Below are positions 1-11,539 of a stretch of 64,000 nucleotides of DNA, one piece after another. The translations under genes were made by a program, and so were the position numbers. The stretch comes from Porodaedalea pini (Eukaryota; Basidiomycota; Agaricomycetes; Hymenochaetales; Hymenochaetaceae): contig NBAY01000033.1 in assembly GCA_002794775.1 (NCBI GenBank), positions 477,347 through 541,346 on the forward strand, written 5' to 3'. The notes under the pieces were generated by a model. That model was not told the origin of the DNA. It searched no databases and saw only the letters and a list, made by a program, of their open reading frames with translations. Numbering within the stretch: the stretch's first letter is position 1; each line of letters starts with the position of its first letter.

Positions 1-1159
1 GCTCCTATATTGTCGAGGACGTGGGCGAAGTCTACCTCTCGGAGGCCATCGCGCGCTGCGTGGAGAACACGCGTCTATATCCGCCGGAAGGCGTTCTGTC
101 GGCATGGCCGTCATCCCCAAGCATGAGCTCGTCGAGTCTCGCTCGAGCACAGCTCCCGTCGCATTCCGTACCGTCCACGCCGAGTACGATGGGACGCGAA
201 AAATACTGCAAGATCATCATTCTGCAGATCTCGACGCTCGCGGGCGCGCGTCTTCTCGCGACGACGACGTCGCGTTCGGGAGCGAGCGCCATCGAGACGG
301 AACGCGAGGACAACAAAATCGGGATACTCAATTTCGCGTCGGCCAAACACCCCGGCGGTGGATTTCTGAACGGAGCGGAGGCTCAGGAGGAGTCCCTTGC
401 TCGTTCATCTACGCTGTATCCGTCCCTAACGTGTCCCGTCTCGGAACCATTTTACACGTTACATCGGCACGACCCTCAAGCGGGCTATTACTCCCACTCG
501 ATGATCTACTCCCCTAACGTTCTCTTATTGCGGGATGACGAAGGTGAGCCAAATAGATAGACGCTCATTCAAACTCAGCTACTATCCCGCGGTAAATCGC
601 AAGTCCTTTCGAAACGGTGTTTTCATATTCCGCCGACACGAAGGAGCTTGTGATTTATTACTACGAAGTAATTGGTTATGAATGAGGACTCGCTCTCCTC
701 TCCACAATTTGCATACTCGTACTCAATGCATTTATTTCAGGCGCCTGGCAACGGCCGGTGGTCGCAGATGTGCTCACCTCTCCGGCCGTCAACGCTGGTG
801 TCGTAAAGCAGTCTGTTATGGGCCGCCTCTCACCGAAGTCCGAGTCGGCGAAAATCGAACGTGTGATGCGAGAGCGAGCAGCCCGGGCTCTGTTCGCATT
901 TGAGCGTAACGGCGTGCGCCACCTTGTCCTCGGCGCCTGGGGCTGCGGCGTGTTCCAGAATGACGTGCGCGGCGTTGCGAACATCTGGGCGGACCTCCTC
1001 GGCCGCGAGGATGCGCGCTTCCGCAGGAGCTTCGACCGAGTTATATTTGCCGTGCTAGGGGAAAGCACGTACAAGGGATTTGAGGCCGCATTCACTGGAC
1101 GTGCGCAGGGAGACGGGCGATATACCTGTGTCGACGTCCCGAACCTCGCGAGCCGCTGA
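1..1159 (+). CDS. Microbial-type poly(ADP-ribose) glycohydrolase domain protein (5' end outside window)
   Basis: The reading frame is already open at base 3, so the gene starts upstream of the window. Two exons are visible: 1-543 and 741-1159. The intron (544-740) has a GTGAGC donor and a TTTCAG acceptor, and splicing keeps the frame (..DDEG/AWQRPVV..). Exon 1 carries NFASAKHPGGGFLNGAEAQE, matching the GGG-x-QE signature of the macrodomain-like PARG fold (TIGR02452 / PF10021 type), where the glutamates after GGG hydrolyse ADP-ribose polymers. Exon 2 holds the conserved LGAWGCGVFQND and the stretch ending FAVLGES. Length and motif order fit the C-terminal two thirds of the family. The expected role is removal of ADP-ribose chains in nucleus or cytosol. 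No frame break is seen. Confidence 0.82.
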
Positions 1160-2241
1160 TACTCCGTGACTGATCGAGAAATGATGTGCTATTATCTTTT
1201 CATGTTTCGCCCTTCACGATTGCTTTTGATTGACGCTGAGCGTAACCTATGTAGCGTAATCCATTCTCATTTTATCTTCTGTATCCGGGCAATGTATTCC
1301 TTTCGGCAACCTCTAAGCTCCAGCTACTTATCCGTTACCTCCCCATATAATATTAATGTTCATACCCAAGCCTCTTAATACCCACCCCCTTTTCTATCCC
1401 GTACATACGTCGGACGAGCCGTTGTAGACCGAGGTCCAAAACGCCACTACTACATTTATGTCTTTATTAAAGCTCATGGAATGTTGTTTTTTAAAATTCG
1501 TAAACCTACCGTTGTCTTCCACCGCGCTCATCAGATTTTGGAATGATCAGTGGGTATCCAGTAATTGGTCTTCGTTCCTGCGCGACTAGAACCAGCCTCA
1601 TGTCTATATTTTGCCTTGAGAACTGGTGACGGGAGTAATAGCAACAAATTGTGCACACTCGAAGCTTTGGCAGCGGGGATCGCCAGCGCCACGATAGCAG
1701 ATTAGCCTTGAACAAGCAAGGAAAAAGTAGAGAGTGAAGCAGGAACGTCCACCGCCACGTTCTCCTAGCGAATAATGGTCCCTGGAGTGCCCAACAGTTT
1801 GCAGTCTGCATCTGTACGATGGGAGCGAAACTGATCGAGGTTGGTTATATTTTGCAACTTGCTGTTCTGGCAGGCCTAGGGGAAGGAAATCGAAGCAAGG
1901 GACGAGAAAAAAAAAGCCTGTAGTTTATCCGCGAGACTGTATAGTACGATGAGATGTTATCTGCGAGGACAAATAGCACAATTTTCAAGATGCTAGAGGT
2001 AGAGTTCACTGTGCTCGTTTAGTTGTATCTATTCAAATTTTCGTATGTGTGCACTGCCGAAGCTGCTCCGAGTCAATTCAGCCATAACAGAGCCTAAATC
2101 AGATGATCTGCGATCAGTCCGAGAATGGAAGTCAGGATTCTCTCATTCTTGTCGCGTCACCGTCACTGCAATACTTTCCAACTTCGAACTGAATTCACAC
2201 TCTACTCTATACATGTGTCCTTGCTGAACCGAAGCACAGAA
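1160..2241. other. Intergenic region, no gene recognised
   Basis: Short open frames occur on both strands, but none shows a recognisable motif, a convincing intron structure or protein-like composition. The 3' flank of the PARG gene is T-rich. An A-run followed by GCC lies near 1908-1918. Confidence 0.5.
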
Positions 2242-3534
2242 ATGGGCAGCCGCTTTTTGTCGAAGATCCCTGTCAACCGTGCGTCGAGCTTGCGCTCGTT
2301 CGGTCAACTCGAAGAGCGTGCCGACAGTTTCCTCCGACTGTCGGTTTGCAGACGCTCCCTGAGTTACACAACCTCGACGTCCTCTTCAAATCACTTTCCA
2401 TGGCCAACTCCGAAGATTCAAAAGTTTCGCAGCCTGAACAACGCAGTGTTACTTCGGCAGCTGAACGTGCGGCGACTAAAAAGCGGGCGAGCACGGGCGA
2501 AACAGGAAAATGCATCAGAGGCGCGACAGCTGGGCGACGAGCCACCGTTGTATGATGGGAAACCTGCCTTCTGGGCGCGTTGGGTATTCCTACTGCTGGC
2601 GGTGGATATTCTATTCACGTACGTATCTTCTTGTATCGTCTTGACATCTAAGCTTCACATCCTAGTCTTTTCCCTTCCTTTTTTTCGTGTTTGATAGCAG
2701 AATAAATCATGGTTATGACACACTTTCTTTGCTTTTGACGCGTTCCATAAATTTTCAACCCGTCCATTATTATCTATCTTCTTGGAAGTCTTTCTGACAA
2801 TCTGGATTTGCAGTGGGATTAGTGTGGACATGGTCATGCAAAAATGGACGCGTCTCGTAGAAACTCCGCCAACGTCATCATCTTCGCAAGATGCATCGTC
2901 TTCCCAAAGTTCCGACCAAAAATACGAACTTCGGCCATTATGGCAGCGCCTTGGCCTCGCATCGTTCGAGATAATGGTAGGCATTGCGGCAGGAGCACTG
3001 ATTCTTGCATCGCGCGACCGCACGGTCTGGCGTCTACGCGTCCGACGCGTTCCAATCAACACGCTGCCTCCAGGGCGCGCAGGAATGAGGCTTCCACCGA
3101 CTGCCTCCTCCGATGCACAGACGATCAACGTACTAGCACTCGAAACAGGCTCGGGCCGTACGAAACGCTTCCTCTTGCGCGACTGTGTGCTCATGCCTGG
3201 ACGTGACCTCTCGGAACTCCTCCTCAGCATCGGAGGCATCCGCGGGCGCTTCATGGTGCCTATTAACGGCGCACGTGTGCTTGGCGTCACAGCCGACAAT
3301 ATTGGCGAGAGCAACGTGCTGAAGGAGCTGTTGGCATCAAAAGTGAACGAGGCGGACGTCGCGCTGATCAACTCTACCCCTGGAGGCGCAGACCTAAAGA
3401 ATGCGCATCTTGCTGAATTGCGAAGAGGTCTGGCGCAGGCGTGGGTTAAGATTGGCGGGACTTTGAGTGTGCCGAAAATCTCACCGCAAAAGGATGGGTG
3501 GACCAGCGGGCCGGTGACGGAGGGTGCGCGATGA
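2242..3534 (+). CDS. TMEM223-like two-helix membrane protein, probably mitochondrial
   Basis: Two exons, 2242-2618 and 2814-3534, with a GTACGT donor and TTTGCAG acceptor. The split codon ACT restores one frame, giving 365 aa. The first ~45 residues are rich in Arg and Ser with no acidic cluster, as in a mitochondrial presequence. A hydrophobic segment (about residues 111-127, starting FWARWVFLLLAVDILFT) spans the exon junction. A second (about residues 175-192, FEIMVGIAAGALILAS) is followed by a basic stretch (RLRVRRVPIN). The C-terminal part contains RFMVPINGARVLG, which I relate to the loop after the second helix in the TMEM223 family. In animals TMEM223 is linked to cytochrome c oxidase biogenesis. 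The family call rests on topology and a short match, so a fungal-specific inner-membrane protein is the alternative. The start was chosen at the first ATG before the basic leader. Confidence 0.58.
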
Positions 3535-4396
3535 GTGCTATTAGTAGCTTAATATAAGTGAGATCTCGATATCCTCGTATTTGGTTTTAATCTAATTTCT
3601 CATCAACTCTCTAGTCTAGCATCTTCACTCTCTATTAGTTCATACAGTACTTCTTGCTTTGTTATCCATCTACTCGGTTACAAGCTCGATTCGTCTCCTG
3701 ATTCTAGGCGCCTTCTACTCGTTCTGCTCGCAATGTTTTCTGCTATAGTTCCGATGATTATGCCGGTACAATGAGCAGCCTCCGATCATGTAGGTTCTCT
3801 ATGGCGACGATTTCGCAAGTCTTGGTCTGAGATGTTCAGGATCATGATGGACGCCTAAGGTAAGTATAATGGTTCCGCCTTGGGCCGGAAAATGGACTTT
3901 CACACCGTGCCCTTTCATCGGCGTGGCCTGTGCATGGCCTTTGTACATGTTCTGGGAAGTAGCAAAGTAACCTTCGCGCTATCCTAGCTCTTTCATAATT
4001 CAAGCAACGGACACACCTTTGTCACGCGCTTGCTTCATAGGTTTAGCATGCTCATGCTCAACTACTCCCTTACTGTGCTGGCTTGAGACATTCATAAAGT
4101 TGCAGAGCTTGAACACAAGGCATGCTCTGGATGGCGCACATCAGTGGTGTGGTTTCAATGCGTTCTGTAGATCCACACATCAATGCAGTGAAATAACGTT
4201 GCAGTCGCGATCCACAGTTGAAAAATTACATCTGATATCTATCATTACCGGTCATAGACGAACACGGTTGTGCTACGCATACCGCCCTGCCATATCTAGT
4301 AATGCCTTCGAAGGTCGGGACTTGACTTCCTTCTTAACGTTCTCTAGAAGAGACAAGTCAGTGTCAACAACGTTCACACCGAGATACCCTTCAATT
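3535..4396. other. Intergenic region
   Basis: No motif-bearing reading frame was found. The open frame upstream of 4397 belongs to the same phase as the next gene, but its composition looks untranslated. Confidence 0.45.
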
Positions 4397-5756
4397 ATGG
4401 GACTCAATTCAACAGCTTTCCCTACCCGCCTAGCCTGCTTCGGACAAGGTGGCTTTACCAACGAGACATGCACGGTCGCTTCTAGTACTATGATTGACTT
4501 CCTAAACATCTCTTCCACTTCGCTCTACATTCAGATGTACTGCGTGAACCCGCCGCAGGACTCCTGTGCATTTGGATATTGCCCGAATCCTGATATAGTT
4601 GGCCCGGCTGCTCGGACGGCCAGTTCGTTTCTCTCTTTCCTGTGCTTGCTGATTTCTCCTGAATGTTATTCTGTAGCATACGTCAGCACCATCTGCTTGT
4701 CCATTGTTGTTCTCTACTCCCCGGAAGACATGGTCAGCGCATTCTATGGCCAATTATTACAGACGTACTCCCTCGTCATCGCTGCAGTCATTGCCATAAC
4801 TGCGTGCGAGCTTACTCGTCTGCATGCTACCTTCGTCCTCGTCGTTGTCGCGTCACCGCTGTCCATCTATTTCTTGTTTCACGCTATCAGACGTAGCGTT
4901 TCGGACAAATGCGCACGTCTCGATGCTGTCTTCGGGCAAGACAACATTTGGCAGGCGCGATTCAACCGAGCGGCAGTTCTTGCGATGTTTCCCTTCTGGT
5001 TGGCGGTACTCGTGATCATTATTCAGCGCCTAGCGTGGTTTCAGCAGATCGCTTGCGATAAAGTGGACGGCCAGGGTCTTACCAGTCGCTTCTTCCTAGA
5101 ACCTATTTTCCTTCTCTCGAGCAGGTCGTTGGCACAAGACGCCGTCATACTGTCCCCTTTTTTTGCGCTACTGGTCGACTGGGTTGTCGCGGTGTTTTCT
5201 ATGCGATCTGTGATATTCAAGACGGATAAAACCATTGCCCATATACCGTTGAGGATATGGCGAAAGACGACGAATCACTACCCGTTTCTTCTGTTCTGCA
5301 CAGTCATCTTCTTCCCGTCCAACACATGGATTGGCATACTCGAATCCGGTGCCGACTTTTCAAACGAATATTTCCGGCCAACCTACGGACAAGTAAGTGG
5401 ACATCCCTCTCACTATTAGCAATGGGAGCTAAATCTATTTTTTTGTATATCAGCTCCTTGCGATTTTTGTCGCCGTCCCACCTGCTGTGCAATGTGCCCT
5501 CATGTACAAACGCTGCTTTTACTGGTTCATGAACCTCGCCTGGGTGCGCTTCGTCAGCGGGCGTAGACACATGCCGCTGTACGGCGTCACTGAAGATGAT
5601 GACGAACGCCATAAACGCCTGACGTCTACGTCAATGACATCTCTGGGCTCATACGCGACTTTTTATGACCCGCCTTCACTCCCATTGCGCCAAGACCTCT
5701 GTCGCGGCCGTCGAATATTGCGATGCCCATCGCTAAACCCACTTCTGCTCGTATAG
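4397..5756 (+). CDS. Multi-pass membrane protein of unknown function
   Basis: Exons 4397-5392 and 5454-5756 are joined across a 61-nt intron (GTAAGT / TATCAG, phase 0), giving 432 aa. The N-terminal ~75 residues are polar, with several NxS/T sequons and Cys residues (NSTAF, NETC, NISST), as in an extracellular or lumenal domain. At least six or seven hydrophobic segments follow, for example SSFLSFLCLLI, VAYVSTICLSIVVLY, SLVIAAVIAITA, FVLVVVASPLSIYFLF, AVLAMFPFWLAVLVIII, VILSPFFALLVDWVVAVF and the exon-spanning FLLFCTVIFF. The tail after residue ~360 is basic and polar, as expected for a cytosolic end. I do not recognise a named family; many Agaricomycetes have such lineage-specific 6-8 helix proteins. 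The frame is intact. An upstream start in the same phase (4019) exists but looks untranslated. Confidence 0.72.
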
Positions 5757-6596
5757 ACTAATGACGTAGATGTATAATTTTATGTCGCTTCCTCAAGTAA
5801 CTCGGTAGCTGAACTCATCAAGCAGTTGGTTTGATAAAGAAAGACTTCGCGATGTACCCCTGAAAAAAAATCTGATAATGCTGAACAGTATCTGTCAAAA
5901 AGCCAGACCAAGAAGGACGCAGATGCATTCAGAAATGCGGTCTCTACACTCTATGCGCTTTGAAGGACCTAGGACACCTCCCGCGAGCTTCGTAGGCAAC
6001 GTTGAAAGGGTCAAGTTTGTGCCCTGTAGATGGCAATGTAGATGACAATGAGTAGTAAATCAAACGGTACCTGTAACATGAAAAACTTGGTTCTTCTCCC
6101 CTGTAGTCTCAAGGGCTCAGGAGGAGATTGAGTAAACGAAAGCTCACGTAGACGTGCGAGTCACTATCTGAAGTAAGTCGCACTTCTCGATACAGATTTG
6201 TCACAACTCCGAACGCGCGTCCCGACGCGGTGAACCTGAGCTTGCTACCTTCTTGAAACTTTGCATAAGGTTTATGGCCAATTTAAATTTATTCGACGAT
6301 GCTAACGCATGACAGTCACTTTCAGAAGAGGCACTGAATCGCGCTAACTTCTAATGCGAGAACTAAATGAAATCTTCAGAAGGGCAGCAGTACATACATT
6401 CCGATTCCACATTCAAGTCCATATTATTATACAATTCCACATGGAGATATTTTAGTCGAACTAGAAAGTAGATGTTGCCGGTAAGACCGAGTCGAAGACA
6501 GAGCTTACTCGGACTGTAAATCGATCCACTACCCGGGTGACATGTTTCCTTCGGTTTGCGCCAGACTGATCCAATGCATTGAGCGATCCTCTAATC
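5757..6596. other. Intergenic region between convergent genes
   Basis: This is the 3' flank of the membrane-protein gene (plus) and of the F-box gene (minus). No recognisable coding sequence was seen. Confidence 0.4.
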
Positions 6597-8549
6597 TTAT
6601 GCCTCCCCGCGTGAATTCTCGACACGGACCTGTTCGACTTCGAAGCGTACGAACTCCGGCGCGGTGGCATCATGCACCCATTCGCCCTACAAATGCAGGT
6701 TCAGAGTGATCAGCTTGTAATTCAAGCACAGGCATGAAGATCAGGACGAAAGGGAGTGGTGATAGAGGATAATTAAAGGAAACTATTGTTATAGAGTGGC
6801 TCACCCTGAAGTAAAGCGGTCCAACAGTGACATGCCTCAGGCGCGATCGCGGACGCAGCATCATGTTTCCAGCATCCACGATTGAGAACGGTTCTTGGTC
6901 CATGCATCTCCTAGTGATCAACAAGCCAGAACCCTGTTCATCCTCCTTGCGCCCAATGTCAACGGAGCTCGACGAAAATGATGGAGCGCATTCGTCTGCG
7001 GACTCGCTCAGACCTTTGGTAAAAGGTATGCGGAACGAAGATGTCGGAAAGATTTGCGCATCGAGTCGCATCGCTCGTAGGTTGTATGCGTGAGCTGTGG
7101 CGTTGCGTATCCCTTCCTGTAAGCACCGTGATATCAGGTGTTTGATACAAAAGAAAAGAAGCATAAAAAAGTCTCACAGGATCCGCGTTCGGTATAGCAC
7201 AGGACAGTTCCTCTAGCCTAGGAAACATGTCGCACACACAAGCGACGTCATCAAGCAGTAAGAGTGTTGTTCCCACTAAAAATCGTTCGAGTGTACCACT
7301 GTGCATTTGTGCCATGAAAAGAATGAAGGGACGCGGGACGCTCGTCTCTCCAAGCGTCGCGAAGGTTTGCAGGCGGAACTCCCGGAGAGAATCGGCTTTA
7401 GCGGATAGCAACATGCGTGCACAACCCCATAGTCCCACCGGTCCACCCGCATCGACGCTGCCAGCTCTGAGGGTCAGCTTTTCGAGAGCTGGCATGCGCA
7501 GCTGCGCAGAAAATGCTCTTCCACTACCAGAATCTGTGTAATCCGTATCGAGGGCTCGAAGTTGCGGAAGCGCCGCGATGAAGTATGGGAGCGAGGGGAA
7601 TGTGCGCCTTTGATGCGGAGATGTGTGAGAGATTGCAAGTGTGAGAAGACACTCAGCAGGAGGGTGGGCGGGACTCCCGAGCAGCGCTGCATATGAGATA
7701 AGAATTAACTGCCGGCATGTGCGTCAATTGAAACAGTGGACTCACACCGAGCTCTAAGTGCGTGAGTGTCGGGCTGAGGGTTTCTGACCAGCCTTGGAGG
7801 ATCCGAGGTGGGCCCTCCATGCAGAAAATGGATACGCTCTGACGTGTCGCTTAATAAGCATCGTAAGAAATCGCGATGAAGTAAAATATTATTATTACCT
7901 TTAGTCCCTTGAACTGATTAAGCACGTCCCATACGGGAGTGCCGAGATTTTTGAATGTGCGAATCGTAAGCTCACGTAGCGGAAGCGTCTTCAAGACACC
8001 AAGTATCGCGAGGAATGTCTCGTCCGGAAGAAAGTTGTCGTCGACCCATGAGAAGGATCGGAGAGACGTACAAAGGCGCAATGCGCACAGCGTGAGAACA
8101 TGTATATTCTGTGCTCGAGTTTGTGGAGCTCCGTGCAGTGCTCCTATGGAAAACGAAAAGAAGAGGAAGTTTTAAAATTATTGCTAAGCGGAAAGGAGAA
8201 TATAATAAAATAATTCGCGAAGGCATACCGCTTTCCTTGACGGAGCGCACATAAAGCGCGAGCTCGGGATTCTGAAGCAGTGTTTGTGCAGGGTGGTGCA
8301 CGATGAGACCCTGTGTATCGAGAACCAAGTTTTATCTCAATGTGTAATGGATTGCATTGAGCCGTGATATTCCAATCTTGCCTTGCTAGAGCTGATCAAC
8401 CGTGAATCCAAGTCCTCGTAGAGGACAGGCACCGTCGCTCGATAGAACGCTCTGCTCACTAGCATCGCATTGTAGAGGTCGATGCGGTCACTCAAGTGAC
8501 CGACTATGAATGGGAGCACGTCAAATGGGATGTCTTGTGCAGAGATCAT
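6597..8549 (-). pseudogene. F-box protein gene with leucine-rich-repeat-like tail, one frame break
   Basis: Seven exons on the minus strand: 8549-8382, 8310-8229, 8143-7899, 7838-7746, 7686-7178, 7116-6805 and 6686-6597. The start MISAQDIPFDVLPFIVGHL is an F-box (IPFDVLPFIVGHLSDRIDLYNAMLVSRAF), the Skp1-binding part of SCF ubiquitin ligases. The rest has Leu-spaced motifs such as LTHLELG, SLTHLRIKG and LPQLRALD, typical of substrate-binding repeats. Introns are 59-118 nt. The first is GC-AG (AAG/GCAAGA), since no phase-compatible GT donor exists. Exon 5 is 509 nt, one base short of the multiple of three demanded by phase 0 at both ends. The homologous reading switches frame near 7598-7603. 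With one base more the protein would be 499 aa. It may be a pseudogene, or intact if the base was lost in assembly. Confidence 0.72.
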
Positions 8550-9015
8550 GCTTCAAGTTACGAGCAAGCTAGAGTGCAAGAACCGCGAGGATGCGTCGGA
8601 CTCGAGGATCGTGAAGTTCGTCAACTTTGAGTCAATCCTCTATAGCGATGTGGAAATATAAGGACTCGAATGTTTGTTTTGGGGATAAGAGAAACTAGAT
8701 GAGTCGAGTCATAGTGAATTCTAATCCTTTCAACAGATTTCTGTTGGCCGTTTGAGTCCGAGATCACGCGTTGCCCGAGCTCACCGACAAATTTAATCTT
8801 ATCTGACTCGAAAAGGAAAGAGTGCCTGACCTTCGGTATCGTGAAGATCCCTTTGGTGTAAATGAAAGAAATAGATATGCACAGCGTACAATTAATGCTT
8901 ATGCGCTTTCGTTTTGGCCCAGAATAACTTCAAAGTGCGGACAAGTCGGAAAACGATATGGATCAGATGCTTATCCACCGTGAGGGATAAAATACATACA
9001 GTACGTACGCAGACC
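8550..9015. other. Short intergenic stretch
   Basis: This separates the 3' end of the GH71 gene from the F-box start. No coding or RNA feature was recognised. Confidence 0.4.
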
Positions 9016-11185
9016 CTAACATGGGTACATCGCAACATATGCATTGAAGTTGTACGTCCTCGGACGTGCATCGAACACGAAATGGTGTGGGTGGAAGTCA
9101 AGCACGATGTTTCCATTCCGCACTAGTTGGACATGTATCCCACCCCACGCGACAAACGGGCACGAGAGCATCGAAAGGCCTGCAGGTACGCCATGCTTAG
9201 CCATCATTGGTTTCCGATCTGCAGGGGAACGAGACATGCGGCCGGACTGTGAGTAGTACCTTCTTCGGCTGACCAAAGCAGGACGTGTGCAGGTGCGCGC
9301 GCGAGGACGACGACCCAAAGGCATCCTCGGTCTTCATGCGCAGGGTTTCAAACCAGCAGCTGGTCAGTCAGACTTGAAACAAAAATGAAAGCATAGGGGA
9401 AAGGGGTGAAATCCAAGAGGAAGAAATCTTCTAGAAGGGGTGAAAGAGAAGCTCACGAGTTCCCAGTCCGCCGGCTTCCCCACTGAGTCTGCGTACGCTT
9501 CTGCATCACGAGGGTGTGGACGCGCCCATACATATAATCGATCCTCTTCGACAGTCATGGACGCCTCAGGTTGAGCTTTTATACTAGGTCCCGCTTTGAA
9601 CACTCGCGCGAAACATCCGCAGAGATGCAACCATGCCGTGTGATCGAAGCCGTTCACCCATGCCTCCGAGTTTGGTTGCGCACCTTTGATAGGGCCAATA
9701 TAATGGGATTCGCCATAGTCTGTACAGTTTGAATAGCAATCAGTAGCTATGTTACATCAAAGGAAAAAGGCGCACCGTTCCATGATATGATCTGTACGAT
9801 GTCGACATCATCGCGCATGGCTATAAGTTGCTGCCATCGACGAACTAGAAGCCAGTCATCGCCACGGTAGATCCACTGTGGGTCGCCGCTCAGAAGCCTG
9901 TATCGCCGGCATTTGGTAACTAAAAGTTAATTACGTTCTTATTCCAGGAATCTTTGCCGTAGTGCTTTGGAGGGCAGCATAGATTATGCGAATTTTTGTT
10001 AAGTATGAACGAGATACACGGAACTCGAAGCATCTTACTGTGAAGAACCACGGCGACACGGATGCCATATACGCCTTTCTTTCTCCCTTTTCGATGCGGA
10101 GATTGCGCAGGTATTCCACATCCGAGAGCAGTTTGGGACATTGTATTTCCTCTGGAGGCGAGTCGGGTGTGAGGTGGATGGGCCAGCAGCCGTTCCACTA
10201 ATTGCGCCATCATCCATAAGTCTAAATGTTCATCAAGACGGAGAAACACACGTTGAAGGCACCATTCAGACAACTCATAGTTCGAAATCGCCTCGGGTCG
10301 ATGAAGAAGCTTGGTATAAAGAAAATCTAGGATTATGCATTTTTCAGTTTCTGTTGAGCTCGCATCGTCCGAATAAAATCAAAATAACGCACTGGGCAGA
10401 CTTTCTCGAGACTATATTTCACGAGCATCCACGCAGAATCTACGTCGTCGCATCCGAAGAGAGCATTCTCTCCGGCGAACGTAGAGACAAGCGCCTTTCC
10501 CACGTGATACAAATAATGGGCGTGCAGCGCGAATCTTGAAATATACATTTTGAGGAACTGGATATCCTCACAAGTGGAGGATGCCAGTGACCTGATCGAA
10601 TTACGACAGTTAGACTGGGTCCGTAAGTTGGCAATATTAGCTGCCGGCGTACGACATGTCAAAGCTGAGGAAGAGCTTGAAGTCCGTGTCGCTCCGTTCC
10701 GCGGCATCAAAACACTTAGTGACTTGATCCAATTGCCACTCTTCTTTTCCTACATTGAGAGCAAAGCCGTCGCTTCAAAGCAAATACAACATGTCATTGA
10801 GTAGCGTGAGCCATAGATCCACTCGTCTGACGAAACGAGGTTAGGTACCTACATCCCGCGCCTATTAGCGAGTTTGATGTCTTCTTCCCAGTCACCTGGC
10901 GTGTAAGGCTGAATTCAAGCGAGATTAGGCAAAACGTGATGATGTTGGTGGAAAGTCGAGCAGTTTACCGCGGTGTTCCCGACCATGAAGCTTCATAGTG
11001 AGTTATAAAACAATTCAGGATTTAAATCAAAGCTCTTTTTTGAGTCGCGTCGGAGCAGAAAGTAACGAAACAAATATCGCGAGCTTACTGGGCGACAACT
11101 AGCTTTGACTCTTGAGGATGTGGGTCAGACTTTCGGAGTTTTTTTGAGAATTTGAGCGAATAAATTTCTTGACCATTCGAGACAT
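9016..11185 (-). pseudogene. GH71 alpha-1,3-glucanase gene with three single-base frame breaks
   Basis: Eleven exons on the minus strand fit together by phase: 11185-11089, 10990-10969, 10908-10853, 10772-10653, 10591-10393, 10326-10252, 10197-10039, 9964-9935, 9875-9776, 9719-9457 and 9331-9016. The translation shows the ordered hallmarks of glycoside hydrolase family 71: VVAHFMVGNTA, GIDGFALNVG, FKLFLSFDMS, ALVSTFAGE, IFFIPSFFIDP, FNWNG, VSPWFF, WIYRGDDWLL, WNDYGESHYIGPI and VWARPHP. These enzymes cut alpha-1,3-glucan of the fungal cell wall. The predicted length is about 479 aa, usual for the family. The frame breaks in an A7 run of exon 1 (about 11121-11130) and twice in the last exon (about 9324 and 9195-9212); each break is a loss of one base. 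The N-terminus (MSRMVKKFIRS) is basic with no signal peptide. Confidence 0.82.
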
Positions 11186-11539
11186 GATGATGGTTTGGAA
11201 GAAAGTTGGACTTGATCGAACATCAGCGCGCGTCCGCACGCGTCCGAATTGCGCCCTTCGCGACTCATCTCTCTTTCCCACCTAACCCTACCACCTTCAA
11301 ACAGTTTCTAGGGACAAAGAACTCACCAGCTGTAAGTCCTGCAGTCCAACCGAGGCACAAACAACATGCCCGACAACTCGCAAATACCTAGCCAAGTATG
11401 GCACCTCTTTTGTGGATCGTCGTCAAGAGCTGGGCCTTATGACACTGTAATCGCACATGTTGCGGCCCTACGCTCCGAGAAGTACATGTAATCCAATGAA
11501 AAGAATAAATCAACAATCATAATGTTAGGTTACTACGAG

